Shown piece by piece: positions 1-5,843 of a stretch of 9,892 bases of DNA (positions within the stretch are counted from its first letter, which is position 1; each line of letters starts with the position of its first letter). Made by a program: the position numbers and the translations under genes. Location: the NCBI GenBank assembly GCA_016202745.1, contig JACQOB010000043.1:1-9892 (forward strand). Direction: 5' to 3'. Origin of the DNA: Candidatus Aenigmatarchaeota archaeon (GTDB lineage: Archaea; Aenigmatarchaeota; Aenigmatarchaeia; QMZP01). The notes beneath the pieces were generated by a model. It ran no database searches and was not told the origin of the DNA. It worked only from the letters and a program-made list of their open reading frames with translations.

Positions 1-16
1 ATTATAAACTTATTAC

Positions 17-778
17 TTACTTTTTGGCAACCTCCCACAACGCCCTGAAGAACTCCCGGTACGAATCCGCCACTTCCCTGCTGCTTATGGCGAACAGCAC
101 GGTCTTCCTCTCGTCCCACAGGAGGATGTCCACGTTGTCGCCCTGGATGCCTATTGAGGCAGGTGTTGCATGCTTCATGTACCTGACCTGCGTCCTTCCC
201 ATTCTGCCGTAGCGGCCTCCGCTCTTCCTCAGGTCTTCATTGAATATTATCTTTGTCTTTATGCCTTTCGCAGCGAACCGCCGCCCCTGCATGCTGAAAA
301 ACCTCACAACCCTCGGTATGTCCGAGTAGCCCGATTTGGCGCCCAATACAAGCCTTTCGTCGCCAGGCTTCAGCTTCTCGAAAACCTCATTGAAATATGA
401 TTTGACCCCTTCCGGGCCCGTATATACCCTCGCCTCATCTGACCTCTGCTTCAGCCTTCTCCTCGCTGACAGCACTGGTATGATGCCTTTTACCGCATTC
501 CTTTGATCCTGTATTTCCCTTTCCTTCCTGGAAAGGAATTCGAACATCTTTGAGGGATCGAGGGCCTCATAGTGCCTGACATTCGATTTTATGACATAGC
601 TGGCCAGGCCCTTTTCCATCAGCCTGTTGAGGATGTTGTAGACCTTCGAGGAGCTTATCCTTGACCTGTCCACTATCGGGCCCGTAGTGCTCATCCCGAT
701 GTCCAGCAGCGTCAAATATACCCTGATCTCCCCCTGCGTAAGGCCGATGCCCATCAGCTGTTTCTCCAGCATATCCAT
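17..778 (-). CDS. TrmB-family transcriptional regulator (short form)
   Basis: A cytoplasmic DNA-binding regulator of the archaeal TrmB type, 253 aa. Residues 1-74 look like the winged helix-turn-helix: a first helix with LTQGEIRVYLTLL, then the recognition region ISSSKVYNILNRLMEKGL and the wing YVIKSNVRHYEAL. Residues 76-112 form a charged, probably coiled-coil linker for dimerisation. Residues 115-253 match the C-terminal domain seen in short TrmB homologues (ARVYTGPEGVKSYFNEV near its start, FFRALWEVAKK at the end). At 253 aa it lacks the extra sugar-binding region of the roughly 340-aa maltose regulators, so its effector cannot be guessed. It is divergent from the unknown gene at 877 and may regulate itself and that gene through the palindrome at 811-826. 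Two ATGs compete, at 778 and 772. The TATA-like palindrome at 796-807 lies 24 nt from the first and 30 nt from the second, so either is possible. Family call firm, target inferred. Confidence 0.88.
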   Translation of the reverse strand: MDMLEKQLMGIGLTQGEIRVYLTLLDIGMSTTGPIVDRSRISSSKVYNILNRLMEKGLASYVIKSNVRHYEALDPSKMFEFLSRKEREIQDQRNAVKGIIPVLSARRRLKQRSDEARVYTGPEGVKSYFNEVFEKLKPGDERLVLGAKSGYSDIPRVVRFFSMQGRRFAAKGIKTKIIFNEDLRKSGGRYGRMGRTQVRYMKHATPASIGIQGDNVDILLWDERKTVLFAISSREVADSYREFFRALWEVAKK

Positions 779-795
779 GATTACATTTGGCAGGG

Positions 796-807
796 ATATT
801 TAAATAT
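796..807 (-). promoter_or_regulatory. TATA box of the TrmB-family regulator
   Basis: An AT-only, self-complementary 12-mer (ATATTTAAATAT) centred about 24 nt upstream of the ATG at 778 and 30 nt upstream of the ATG at 772. This is the archaeal TATA position for a leaderless or nearly leaderless message. Purine-rich sequence (GGAGGAGAA on the minus strand) sits just upstream, where a TFB recognition element is expected. Confidence 0.6.
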
Positions 808-810
808 TTC

Positions 811-826
811 TCCTCCCTAGGGGGGA
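811..826. promoter_or_regulatory. Candidate operator palindrome between divergent genes
   Basis: TCCTCCCTAGGGGGGA is an inverted repeat with a perfect CCCTAGGG core and one mismatched pair in 16 bp. It lies a few bases upstream of the TATA box of the TrmB-family gene and upstream of the 877 gene. A regulator bound here could block or recruit TBP/TFB at both promoters. It is unlike the published TrmB maltose motif (TATCAC...GTGATA), so assigning it to this TrmB homologue is inference from position alone. Confidence 0.4.
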
Positions 827-864
827 TGTAATAATCAAATAGAAACAAAGCCAACCTTTCTGTA

Positions 865-872
865 GAGGTGAT
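865..872 (+). promoter_or_regulatory. Shine-Dalgarno site that decides the start of the 321-aa gene
   Basis: GAGGTGAT is complementary to the archaeal 16S 3' end and ends 4 nt before the ATG at 877. The possible GTG start at 868 lies inside this site, so ATG 877 is the better start. It is the strongest ribosome binding site in the window; most other genes here appear leaderless. Confidence 0.65.
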
Positions 873-876
873 AAAT

Positions 877-1842
877 ATGAAATCAACAACATTGCGAGCA
901 GTTAAAATAAAGAGACCGGACGGCTATGCCGCTCTGGACGACAGGGGTGTGGACAACTACTACAGGTCAGGCGAAAGGAAAAATTTCCTAAGCCAAGTTG
1001 TTGTGGACCCCTTTGAGTACGCGCTGAAGGAGCGCACGGGTTACTGGGACGGCAATGCGCCTTCCGGAAAGAAAGAAACGAGCGTGCCGGTGGGTGACAT
1101 CGAATTCCATGTGACGACCACCCCGACGGCAAAGAGGCCGCCCATTGAAGAGGTATACCAGCATGCCAGGGCCTTCCTGGGCAGGGTGATGGAAGACTAC
1201 ATGCAGGGAAGGACCAGGGAAGGCGTCAGGACAATAGAGGGGATGCCTTACATAGACGCGGCGCAGGTGCTGAACGAGATCGCCGGGAAGAGGGAGGAGG
1301 TAATATCCGAAGGCATAAGGCAGGGCATAGCTTTCGGGCTTCCACGCTATCTGAAAGACTGGGACAGCTTCCTTGTGGAAATCGGCTGCAAATTCGGCCT
1401 CCTGAAGCCGGAAGCAGCCAAGACTTACGTGAGGTCAGTGCAGGCCGTGAAAATGTACGGCGATACGACAAAGAAATTCGAGGCAAACCTCAAGGGCCTG
1501 ACGGGCTACACGAAGGATTCGCCTCCTGAGGAGACAGCAGACACGTGGGAGGAGGCCGGCTCGCACCTTTTCCTGGTGAAGACCATACCCTACAAGTCAG
1601 TCTCCTACGCAGGCGTGATAAACACCCTGGTGGGCGATGGCGAGAAACCTGAAAAGATGGGCGAGGTCAGGAGGGCAAGCCTGGGAATCGTCTGGGGCCT
1701 TGACGCATACAGGCCGAAGACAAGGGACGGCAGCGTCTTCCTGGAACTGGGTGTCCTGCAGGCCAGGCTGGACGGCCTTGTGGAGGAAAACACAGAAACA
1801 GCCATCAGGCAGCCAATACTGCATTTCCCCCTTCTTGATTAG
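877..1842 (+). CDS. Unknown soluble protein divergent from the TrmB-like regulator
   Basis: A 321-aa protein that I do not recognise. It has no signal peptide or membrane segment and is rich in charged residues, with a mixed alpha/beta character. Visible landmarks are an N-terminal basic stretch with DRGVDNYYRSGERKNFL (22-38), an aromatic segment at 45-58, a proline/threonine-rich turn (80-90), and a likely helical middle (91-205) containing EEVYQHARAFLGRVMEDY and the only cysteine (C171). A C-terminal part holds SVSYAGVINTLVGDGEKP (241-258) and RRASLGIVWGLDAY (265-278). No catalytic signature is evident. The start is ATG 877, because the strong Shine-Dalgarno site at 865-872 overlaps the upstream GTG. 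The stop TAG lies within a G/C hairpin that may act as its terminator. Being divergent from a regulator across a shared palindrome suggests co-control; it could be the regulator's target. Codon use resembles the GC-rich neighbours, so it does not look recently acquired. Confidence 0.75.
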   Translation: MKSTTLRAVKIKRPDGYAALDDRGVDNYYRSGERKNFLSQVVVDPFEYALKERTGYWDGNAPSGKKETSVPVGDIEFHVTTTPTAKRPPIEEVYQHARAFLGRVMEDYMQGRTREGVRTIEGMPYIDAAQVLNEIAGKREEVISEGIRQGIAFGLPRYLKDWDSFLVEIGCKFGLLKPEAAKTYVRSVQAVKMYGDTTKKFEANLKGLTGYTKDSPPEETADTWEEAGSHLFLVKTIPYKSVSYAGVINTLVGDGEKPEKMGEVRRASLGIVWGLDAYRPKTRDGSVFLELGVLQARLDGLVEENTETAIRQPILHFPLLD

Positions 1843-1867
1843 GGGGGTTCCCTTATTTTTTATTTTT
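1827..1867 (+). terminator. Hairpin plus T-rich tract ending the 321-aa gene
   Basis: CCCCC at 1827-1831 can pair with the G run at 1842-1847 around a 10-nt loop, and a T-rich stretch (1853-1867) follows. The right arm begins at the last base of the stop codon. Archaeal termination relies mainly on the T tract, so the hairpin's contribution is uncertain. Confidence 0.45.
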
Positions 1868-2188
1868 CATTGCATGTTTCTTTGAGAAGACGAAGTATTT
1901 CCCTATTTTCTGCTTCAGGTTGAAATTCTGTGTTCCGGTGTCCGTGATGAACATGTGTATGTGTTCGCTGCCGAATATCATGTCAAAATTGAACCTGGCA
2001 CCCTCAATGTGGATGTGGGAATCCTTCTCCGGGTCCTCCTCAGGCCAGGACGCCGACAAATAAGTGTCAATTTCCCTGTCAAGCTCTTTCAGAAACCCAA
2101 AAATAACATTCCCGGCCCGCTTCTCCCATTCCACCTTCAGGTAGGTCACCTTCCCATGGCTGCTGAAGCCTGAAATAATGCCCTTCAT
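1853..2188 (-). CDS. Unknown 111-aa protein coupled to prefoldin alpha
   Basis: A small basic-tailed protein of no family I recognise. Its ATG overlaps the prefoldin alpha stop as ATGA (2185-2188), so it is almost certainly co-transcribed and translationally coupled with prefoldin. Predicted layout: beta strands at the N-terminus (GKVTYLKVEWEK, 12-23), one helix (GNVIFGFLKELDREIDTYL, 26-44), an acidic loop PEEDPEKD (49-56), then two strands each ending in a His-Ile-His motif (58-60 and 76-78), and a Lys-rich tail (103-111). The paired HIH motifs could bind a metal, but they are equally compatible with plain alternating beta residues. There is no signal peptide or membrane helix. It is convergent with the 321-aa gene, with 10 nt between stops. 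The operon position hints at a role near protein folding or translation; that is inference only. Confidence 0.75.
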   Translation of the reverse strand: MKGIISGFSSHGKVTYLKVEWEKRAGNVIFGFLKELDREIDTYLSASWPEEDPEKDSHIHIEGARFNFDMIFGSEHIHMFITDTGTQNFNLKQKIGKYFVFSKKHAMKNKK

Positions 2189-2613
2189 GGCTGCTTCCCC
2201 TGCATCTCCTGGAGGGCCTTCTCGAGCACCATCCCGATGGCGTTGATCTGCTGCACGACGCCGTTCATCTCAGCCTGCAGCTGCTGCACAACCCTCTCAA
2301 TGTCCTTCTTTTTTTCCTCGATGGCGCTCTCAGAATCAGCGATGTTCTTGTTCACCAGTACGTCCGCGCCGACATCAACCAGCATCCTGCTGCTGTCCGC
2401 CAGCTTTCCGTACGCAAAGAAGCCGCTGCCCAGCGGGATTATGGCTTCGTTCCTAGTGGCTCCGGCACTCTTTATGTCGTTGACGGCCTGCCTCGTGGCC
2501 TCCAGCTCGAGGTATTTTCTCTCAAGGATAAAGCCCTGGTTCCTGAGCTCTTCCAGGTGTTTCTGGAGGAGCTGGTACATGATAAGCTTCTCCTGCACCT
2601 CTTCCTGTTTCAT
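2185..2613 (-). CDS. pfdA: Prefoldin subunit alpha
   Basis: The alpha subunit of the archaeal prefoldin (GimC) hexamer, a cytoplasmic ATP-independent chaperone that captures unfolded chains and hands them to the thermosome. From ATG 2613 it is 142 aa, the usual length. It shows an N-terminal coiled coil (about 2-50: EEVQEKLIMYQLLQKHLEELRNQ), a central beta-hairpin region (EAIIPLGSGFFAYGKLADSSRMLVDVGADVLVNK) with the glycine/hydrophobic pattern typical of alpha subunits, and a C-terminal coiled coil (about 93-138: SAIEEKKKDIERVVQQLQAEMNGVVQQIN). An ATG at 2622 adds three residues. I prefer 2613 because the TATA box at 2637-2644 is centred 27-28 nt upstream of it, giving a leaderless transcript, and because MKQEEVQEK is a natural N-terminus. 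It is followed by the coupled 111-aa gene. Identification is strong. Confidence 0.93.
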   Translation of the reverse strand: MKQEEVQEKLIMYQLLQKHLEELRNQGFILERKYLELEATRQAVNDIKSAGATRNEAIIPLGSGFFAYGKLADSSRMLVDVGADVLVNKNIADSESAIEEKKKDIERVVQQLQAEMNGVVQQINAIGMVLEKALQEMQGKQP

Positions 2614-2636
2614 ACAATACATATGTGTCTGAGGGG

Positions 2637-2644
2637 TATAAAAA
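2637..2644 (-). promoter_or_regulatory. TATA box of prefoldin alpha
   Basis: TTTTTATA on the minus strand, centred about 27 nt before the ATG at 2613. With the usual archaeal TATA-to-start distance, transcription would begin at or within a base or two of that ATG, past the alternative ATG at 2622. Confidence 0.6.
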
Positions 2645-2679
2645 GAGATGCAGCGTACAACTTAATGCAGCTTGAGGCC

Positions 2680-2919
2680 TCAGAGAAAATCAAACACCTT
2701 GGCGCAATATCCTGGAATCCTGTTTATCTCGTCTGCCAACCTCCTGGCAGACTTCTCGTTCAGTTTGTCAAAAACAAAGCGGTAATGGCCAGTGTCATAA
2801 ATCTCTAATACGCCGCCTTCCCTATCAACCGCCGATGTCCTGTAAACTGATCTCATTGCGCCGACGCATTCATCCGGCTTCCCAAGGCCATCCGGGCCCA
2901 CATTAACCCCGACTCTCAT
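2680..2919 (-). CDS. Unknown small protein, possible ferredoxin-like fold
   Basis: A 79-aa cytoplasmic protein that I do not recognise. The secondary-structure pattern reads beta (MRVGVNVG), alpha (DECVGAMRSVYR), two strands (GVLEIYDTGHYRFVFD), alpha (KLNEKSARRLADEINRIPG), beta (YCAKVFDFL). This is the beta-alpha-beta-beta-alpha-beta order of small ferredoxin-like or ACT-like domains; the fold is inference. The start is uncertain. ATG 2919 gives a natural strand-first N-terminus. A TTG at 2961 would add 14 residues and has an AGGAGG three bases upstream, which is an awkwardly short spacing. The TTG form would begin 16 bases after the Pth2 stop and so fit a Pth2 operon. The frame ends within a TGAGGCCTCA palindrome at 2673-2682. 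Fairly sure it is a real gene, given its position and protein-like sequence. Confidence 0.6.
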   Translation of the reverse strand: MRVGVNVGPDGLGKPDECVGAMRSVYRTSAVDREGGVLEIYDTGHYRFVFDKLNEKSARRLADEINRIPGYCAKVFDFL

Positions 2920-2976
2920 AAGGCATATATTGGGCGTAAAGCATAAGAAACTATCTGTCAACTGCCTCCTAAAGGT

Positions 2977-3315
2977 TTACAGCATCTTAAGGTGGCCTGT
3001 GACCTTGTCCACGGCCTTCTCATCCGCGGGGCCCACGGCCAAGGCAGTGAACGTGCCGGCCGGCACTTCCGTCCGCCCGGCGTCCTTGATGATTGCGCAC
3101 GGGAGGCCTGCGGCTAGGGCCTTCCTGTAAAGGTCTTTCAGTTCCTTCAGGCTGCCCGCTGAAAGCACGACCTTCTTGCTTCCGCTCTCCTCCCATTTCT
3201 TCTGCATCCACACGTCCGCCTTCTTGTATGCTTCCAGGGACGCATGGGCTGCCTGGGCCGCTGTCTTGCCTTTGGAAAGCTTGAGGTCTTTCCTCACGAC
3301 AATGACCTGTTTCAT
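2977..3315 (-). CDS. pth2: Peptidyl-tRNA hydrolase, Pth2 type
   Basis: Cleaves the ester bond of peptidyl-tRNAs released from stalled ribosomes, recycling tRNA in the cytoplasm. This is the archaeal/eukaryotic Pth2 family, unrelated to bacterial Pth. The protein is 112 aa, close to the family length. Signature segments are the first strand MKQVIVVRKDL, the catalytic-site helix LSKGKTAAQAAHAS (K17, Q21 and H24 within it), the segment K48-VVLSAGS, and the C-terminal DAGRTEVPAGTFTALAVGP (78-96), which holds the conserved Asp and Thr. An ATG at 3327 would add LLL-type residues not found in the family. ATG 3315 gives the family's typical start and lies about 24 nt from a weak TATA-like GAATATCC (3335-3342). 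The 79-aa gene follows on the same strand. Identification is very secure. Confidence 0.95.
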   Translation of the reverse strand: MKQVIVVRKDLKLSKGKTAAQAAHASLEAYKKADVWMQKKWEESGSKKVVLSAGSLKELKDLYRKALAAGLPCAIIKDAGRTEVPAGTFTALAVGPADEKAVDKVTGHLKML

Positions 3316-3370
3316 AAGCAACAACATAACATTCGGATATTCTTGTCAAAGGATGGATCAAATATGAAAG

Positions 3371-3410
3371 AAAAAAAGGTATGCTCCGCCCAGTAAACAA
3401 AAGGACGGGC
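3371..3410 (-). terminator. Likely terminator of the pilin gene
   Basis: Reading the minus strand just after the pilin stop, GCCC (3410-3407) can pair with GGGC (3391-3388) around a 15-nt loop. A run of seven Ts (3377-3371) inside a longer pyrimidine tract follows a short distance downstream. The T run alone would suit archaeal RNA polymerase termination; the short stem is weak. Confidence 0.4.
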
Positions 3411-3437
3411 AATAGTTCAGCTTACCTTACATCAGCA

Positions 3438-3944
3438 TCAGGTTGCTGTTCCTGTAACTGTTCCCCTGTCTGTTATCGGGAATGTTCCACCCTGCTGTAT
3501 GTACGACACCGTGACGGTCAGCGAGTAAGCTGTTCCGGCTGAAAGTGATGGACAGTTGTCACCAAACCCGAATGTAGCTGTCTGGCCCGAACCCACTATA
3601 AGATTCAGTGGTAATGGCGGTGGGAATGGCCCTGTCGTGTTTATCGAATCTACAGTTCCACAGTTGCTGGTCGAAGTTACTGCTGTCACATCAGATATGT
3701 TTATCGGGCTTCCAAGCGAGTTCTTGAGAGTTATGTTGAAATCGTCGCCCGCGTATTGCCAGTCTGTTGGCAGCCCAACGTTCGGAAAACCAGTCGCTCT
3801 CTTTCCGGTGAATGTTGCAGGATTGAAGACACCCAATGCAAACAGAGCCGCAGCCACAATGATTATGATTAATATTGCCCAGCCGTATGTCATCAGGTAT
3901 TCCATTGCTGACTGGCCGCTCTTTCTTCCTGTCTTCATGTGCAT
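3438..3944 (-). CDS. Type IV pilin-like protein with class III signal peptide
   Basis: A secreted, membrane-assembled pilin-like subunit of 168 aa. Residues 7-20 are a textbook archaeal class III signal: RKSG then QSAMEYLMTYGWA. An EppA/FlaK-type prepilin peptidase is expected to cut after G10, leaving Gln at the mature N-terminus and E15 as the assembly glutamate. Residues 22-40 are the hydrophobic helix (ILIIIIVAAALFALGVF). The exported domain is strand-rich with Asn/Thr/Ser abundance, a Pro-rich loop PFPPPLPL (106-113), two cysteines (C95, C131) that could form a disulfide, and three N-glycosylation sequons (N70-IT, N82-IS, N102-TT). It has its own strong promoter (TATAAATA at 3969-3976) and a T-rich terminator, so it is a separate transcription unit. 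Its place next to sugar-nucleotide and glycosyltransferase genes suggests, but does not prove, that it is glycosylated. ATG 3944 is preferred over 3938 from TATA spacing. Confidence 0.9.
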   Translation of the reverse strand: MHMKTGRKSGQSAMEYLMTYGWAILIIIIVAAALFALGVFNPATFTGKRATGFPNVGLPTDWQYAGDDFNITLKNSLGSPINISDVTAVTSTSNCGTVDSINTTGPFPPPLPLNLIVGSGQTATFGFGDNCPSLSAGTAYSLTVTVSYIQQGGTFPITDRGTVTGTAT

Positions 3945-3968
3945 CTTTTATTAATTAGGACACGCCCC

Positions 3969-3976
3969 TATTTATA
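3969..3976 (-). promoter_or_regulatory. Strong TATA box of the pilin gene
   Basis: TATAAATA on the minus strand, preceded by the purine-rich GAAAGAAAGG that fits a BRE. It is centred about 28 nt before ATG 3944 and is the best match to the archaeal consensus in the window, consistent with high pilin expression. Confidence 0.7.
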
Positions 3977-4017
3977 CCTTTCTTTCGATTCACGCACCAT
4001 TATCCGTCCACGCAATT

Positions 4018-4073
4018 CTGCCTGGCATGCAAAATCAAGGCTGATACTTCAAATGGTGCTGCCTGGTTTTGCA
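4018..4073. repeat. Composite direct and inverted repeat between pilin and pyrophosphorylase genes
   Basis: CTGCCTGG occurs at 4018-4025 and again at 4059-4066. Close beside each copy is an arm of a 7-bp inverted repeat, TGCAAAA (4028-4034) and TTTTGCA (4067-4073). The 134-nt gap between the two genes (3945-4078) otherwise holds only the pilin promoter. The function is unknown; possibilities are a weak RNA hairpin at the 3' end of the pyrophosphorylase message or a protein-binding site. Confidence 0.3.
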
Positions 4074-4078
4074 GAACC

Positions 4079-4789
4079 TCAGCGTTTTATTCCTTTCCAT
4101 TTCTTTAATGCCGCATCATACCTGTCCATGCTCCCCGTGTCAAACCACTGGCCGCGGAACTTGTATCCGTACAGTTTCCCCAGGCGCGCTATGTGGGGGA
4201 AGACATCGGTCTCCAGCATGGAAAAGCCGCCTGGGATGAAGTCGATTATCTTCGGCTCCACCATATAGAGCCCGGAATTTATGAACATTGAAGGGGCATC
4301 CTTCGCTGACGGCTTCTCGACAAACTTCACTATCTTGTCACCCCTCAGGTCGGCGACGCCGTAGAGGGTGGGATTGTCCACCCTCGTCAGGGCTATTGTC
4401 ACCAGCGCCTTGTTTTCCTTGTGGAACTTTGCCATCTGTGACAGGTTGATGTCCTTCAGCTCGTCGCCGTTGGAAACAATGAATGTGGAATCCGGCAGCT
4501 TCCCTTCCGATCGCGCGAGCTTCAGCGGGCCGGCCGTGCCAAGCGGCTTCTTCTCGACTATGTAGCTTATGTGCATCCCGAAATGCCTGCCGTCGTCCAG
4601 GTAGTCCATCATCCTCTCCCTCAGATAGCCCACTGACAGGAGAACATCCGTGATGCTGTATTTCTTTAGCAGGTCGAATATGTGCTCAAGAAGCGGCCTG
4701 CCGTGGACAGGCATCAGCGGCTTAGGAATCTCGTACGTTATTGGCCTCAGGCGCGTCCCGGCCCCCCCTGCAAGTATGATAGCCTTCAT
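4079..4789 (-). CDS. NDP-sugar pyrophosphorylase (short nucleotidyltransferase)
   Basis: Joins a nucleoside triphosphate to a sugar-1-phosphate, giving an activated sugar and pyrophosphate. At 236 aa it is only the Rossmann-like nucleotidyltransferase domain, with no left-handed beta-helix. Motifs seen: the nucleotide-binding loop LAGGAGTRLRP (6-16), the KPLMPV segment (23-28), GTAGPLK (84-90), NGDE with the metal-binding Asp (107-110), VEKP (157-160), NSGLY (171-175), ETDVFPHIA (193-201) and FDTGS (216-220). It resembles mannose-1-phosphate guanylyltransferase, HddC and short RmlA enzymes; sequence alone does not give the sugar or base. An ATG at 4798 would add MGI, but MKAIILAGG at 4789 is the family's normal start and sits about 29 nt from a TATA-like tract. 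The gene lies 36 nt after the upstream glycosyltransferase, which probably shares its pathway. Family sure, substrate open. Confidence 0.9.
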   Translation of the reverse strand: MKAIILAGGAGTRLRPITYEIPKPLMPVHGRPLLEHIFDLLKKYSITDVLLSVGYLRERMMDYLDDGRHFGMHISYIVEKKPLGTAGPLKLARSEGKLPDSTFIVSNGDELKDINLSQMAKFHKENKALVTIALTRVDNPTLYGVADLRGDKIVKFVEKPSAKDAPSMFINSGLYMVEPKIIDFIPGGFSMLETDVFPHIARLGKLYGYKFRGQWFDTGSMDRYDAALKKWKGIKR

Positions 4790-4812
4790 AATACCCATTC
4801 TTATTGGATTCC

Positions 4813-4822
4813 TTTTTTAAAA
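4813..4822 (-). promoter_or_regulatory. TATA-like element of the pyrophosphorylase gene
   Basis: The minus-strand element TTTTAAAAAA lies between the upstream glycosyltransferase stop and ATG 4789, centred about 29 nt before that ATG. It would allow separate leaderless transcription, although read-through from the upstream gene is also likely. Confidence 0.45.
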
Positions 4823-4825
4823 GCG

Positions 4826-5788
4826 TCACCTCAGGAGCCTGAGCGTGCCTCCAAGAAGGCCGGTGCAGAATACGGCATCCCTGAGGATGATTATCGGGAC
4901 TGAAGCCAGGCCTATTGTAAAGTTCTTTCTCATGTACCTTTCCGCTTCAAATCCTGAGATGGATAATATCCCTGCTACCGCCAGCACAAGAGAATAGAAA
5001 TATCCAAATGAAGCATAAGATGCCGCGAGGATGAGGAAAAGTAAGCCCAGGCATATCAGCTGTACCTTAATCCATTCCGGCGTATAGGAATCTCTTGCAA
5101 TCTTATCTGGATGTTTCTTGTATAATAATACCCGCCAGTACGCCCTCCTGAACTTCTGCCTCAGGTATTTTCCCAGGCTGTCCGGGTGCATGTGGCCAAC
5201 CACTGCGGCTTCATTGAAAACCAGCCTGTGGCCTGCCTTGGAAATCTTGAATGACAGCTCCGGGTCCTCCCCGGAAGCGGTGGAGAATGACTCATCAAAC
5301 CCGCCGAACTCAAGGAATATGCCCTTCCTGTAGGCGGCGGAATAAGAGCCAATGAAATCTATGCGGTCCCTTGACCTCATCCTTGCGTACCGCTCCTCTA
5401 TCTCCAGCTGGACAAACCTGGCCACCAGTTCCCTCTGCCCTGACTTGTACCTTCCCTGGACGCCCGCCACACCCTTGTCTGTGAACGGCTTCAGCATCTC
5501 CCCCAGCCAATTCCCTTCAGGGATGCAGTCCGCATCTGTAAAGACAAGTATGGCCCCGCCAGCCGCCTTTGCCCCGGCATTCCTTGCGGCAGCCGGCCCG
5601 GCATGCCGGATCTCCACCAGCCTCACATTCCCCTGTTTCCTGACAGCATCGGCTGTGCCATCCGTGGAGCCGTCATCGACCACTATGATTTCATAATCCC
5701 CACTGAAGCTTTGCCTCTGCAGGGCCTCGATACAGAGGGCAATCACCCTTTCAGAGTTGTACGCCGGGACTATCACAGAAGCGTCCAT
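4826..5788 (-). CDS. Membrane-anchored family 2 glycosyltransferase
   Basis: An inverting GT-A glycosyltransferase, 320 aa, probably acting on a lipid-linked glycan or protein at the cytoplasmic face. GT2 features are SVIVPAYNSE (4-13), the nucleotide-binding VVDDGSTDGT (36-45), the AARNAGAKAA segment (67-76), the metal-binding FTDADC with D85-x-D87, and FGGFDESF then GEDPELSFK (173-181) holding the catalytic-type Glu-Asp pair. A conserved-looking GHMHPDSLGKYLRQKFRRAYWR (198-219) leads to hydrophobic segments at about 241-258, 261-278 and 292-313 that should tether it to the membrane. The ATG at 5797 adds three residues; ATG 5788 is chosen because the TATA-like element (5813-5819) is centred 28 nt upstream. 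It is adjacent to the pyrophosphorylase that may supply its donor. Donor and acceptor cannot be read from the sequence. Confidence 0.9.
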   Translation of the reverse strand: MDASVIVPAYNSERVIALCIEALQRQSFSGDYEIIVVDDGSTDGTADAVRKQGNVRLVEIRHAGPAAARNAGAKAAGGAILVFTDADCIPEGNWLGEMLKPFTDKGVAGVQGRYKSGQRELVARFVQLEIEERYARMRSRDRIDFIGSYSAAYRKGIFLEFGGFDESFSTASGEDPELSFKISKAGHRLVFNEAAVVGHMHPDSLGKYLRQKFRRAYWRVLLYKKHPDKIARDSYTPEWIKVQLICLGLLFLILAASYASFGYFYSLVLAVAGILSISGFEAERYMRKNFTIGLASVPIIILRDAVFCTGLLGGTLRLLR

Positions 5789-5812
5789 AATAGCCATTTG
5801 AGCCTGCTGCGG

Positions 5813-5819
5813 ATTAAAA
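5813..5819 (-). promoter_or_regulatory. TATA-like element of the first GT2 gene
   Basis: TTTTAAT on the minus strand, within CTTTTAATCC, centred 28 nt before ATG 5788. It repeats the leaderless spacing seen at other genes here. Confidence 0.45.
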
Positions 5820-5843
5820 GCTTTATTCCAGAATCACGCGAGT

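Noticed and set aside
868..876. GTG start for the 321-aa gene
   Set aside because: The GTG is part of the Shine-Dalgarno sequence that serves the ATG at 877.
2673..2682. TGAGGCCTCA palindrome as a terminator
   Set aside because: No T run follows in the direction of transcription. It overlaps the stop of the 79-aa gene and is probably coincidental.
3020..3412. 130-codon minus-strand frame overlapping pth2
   Set aside because: It is an alternative frame over the secure Pth2 gene, with a Gly/Arg/Pro-rich composition typical of a GC-rich shadow frame.
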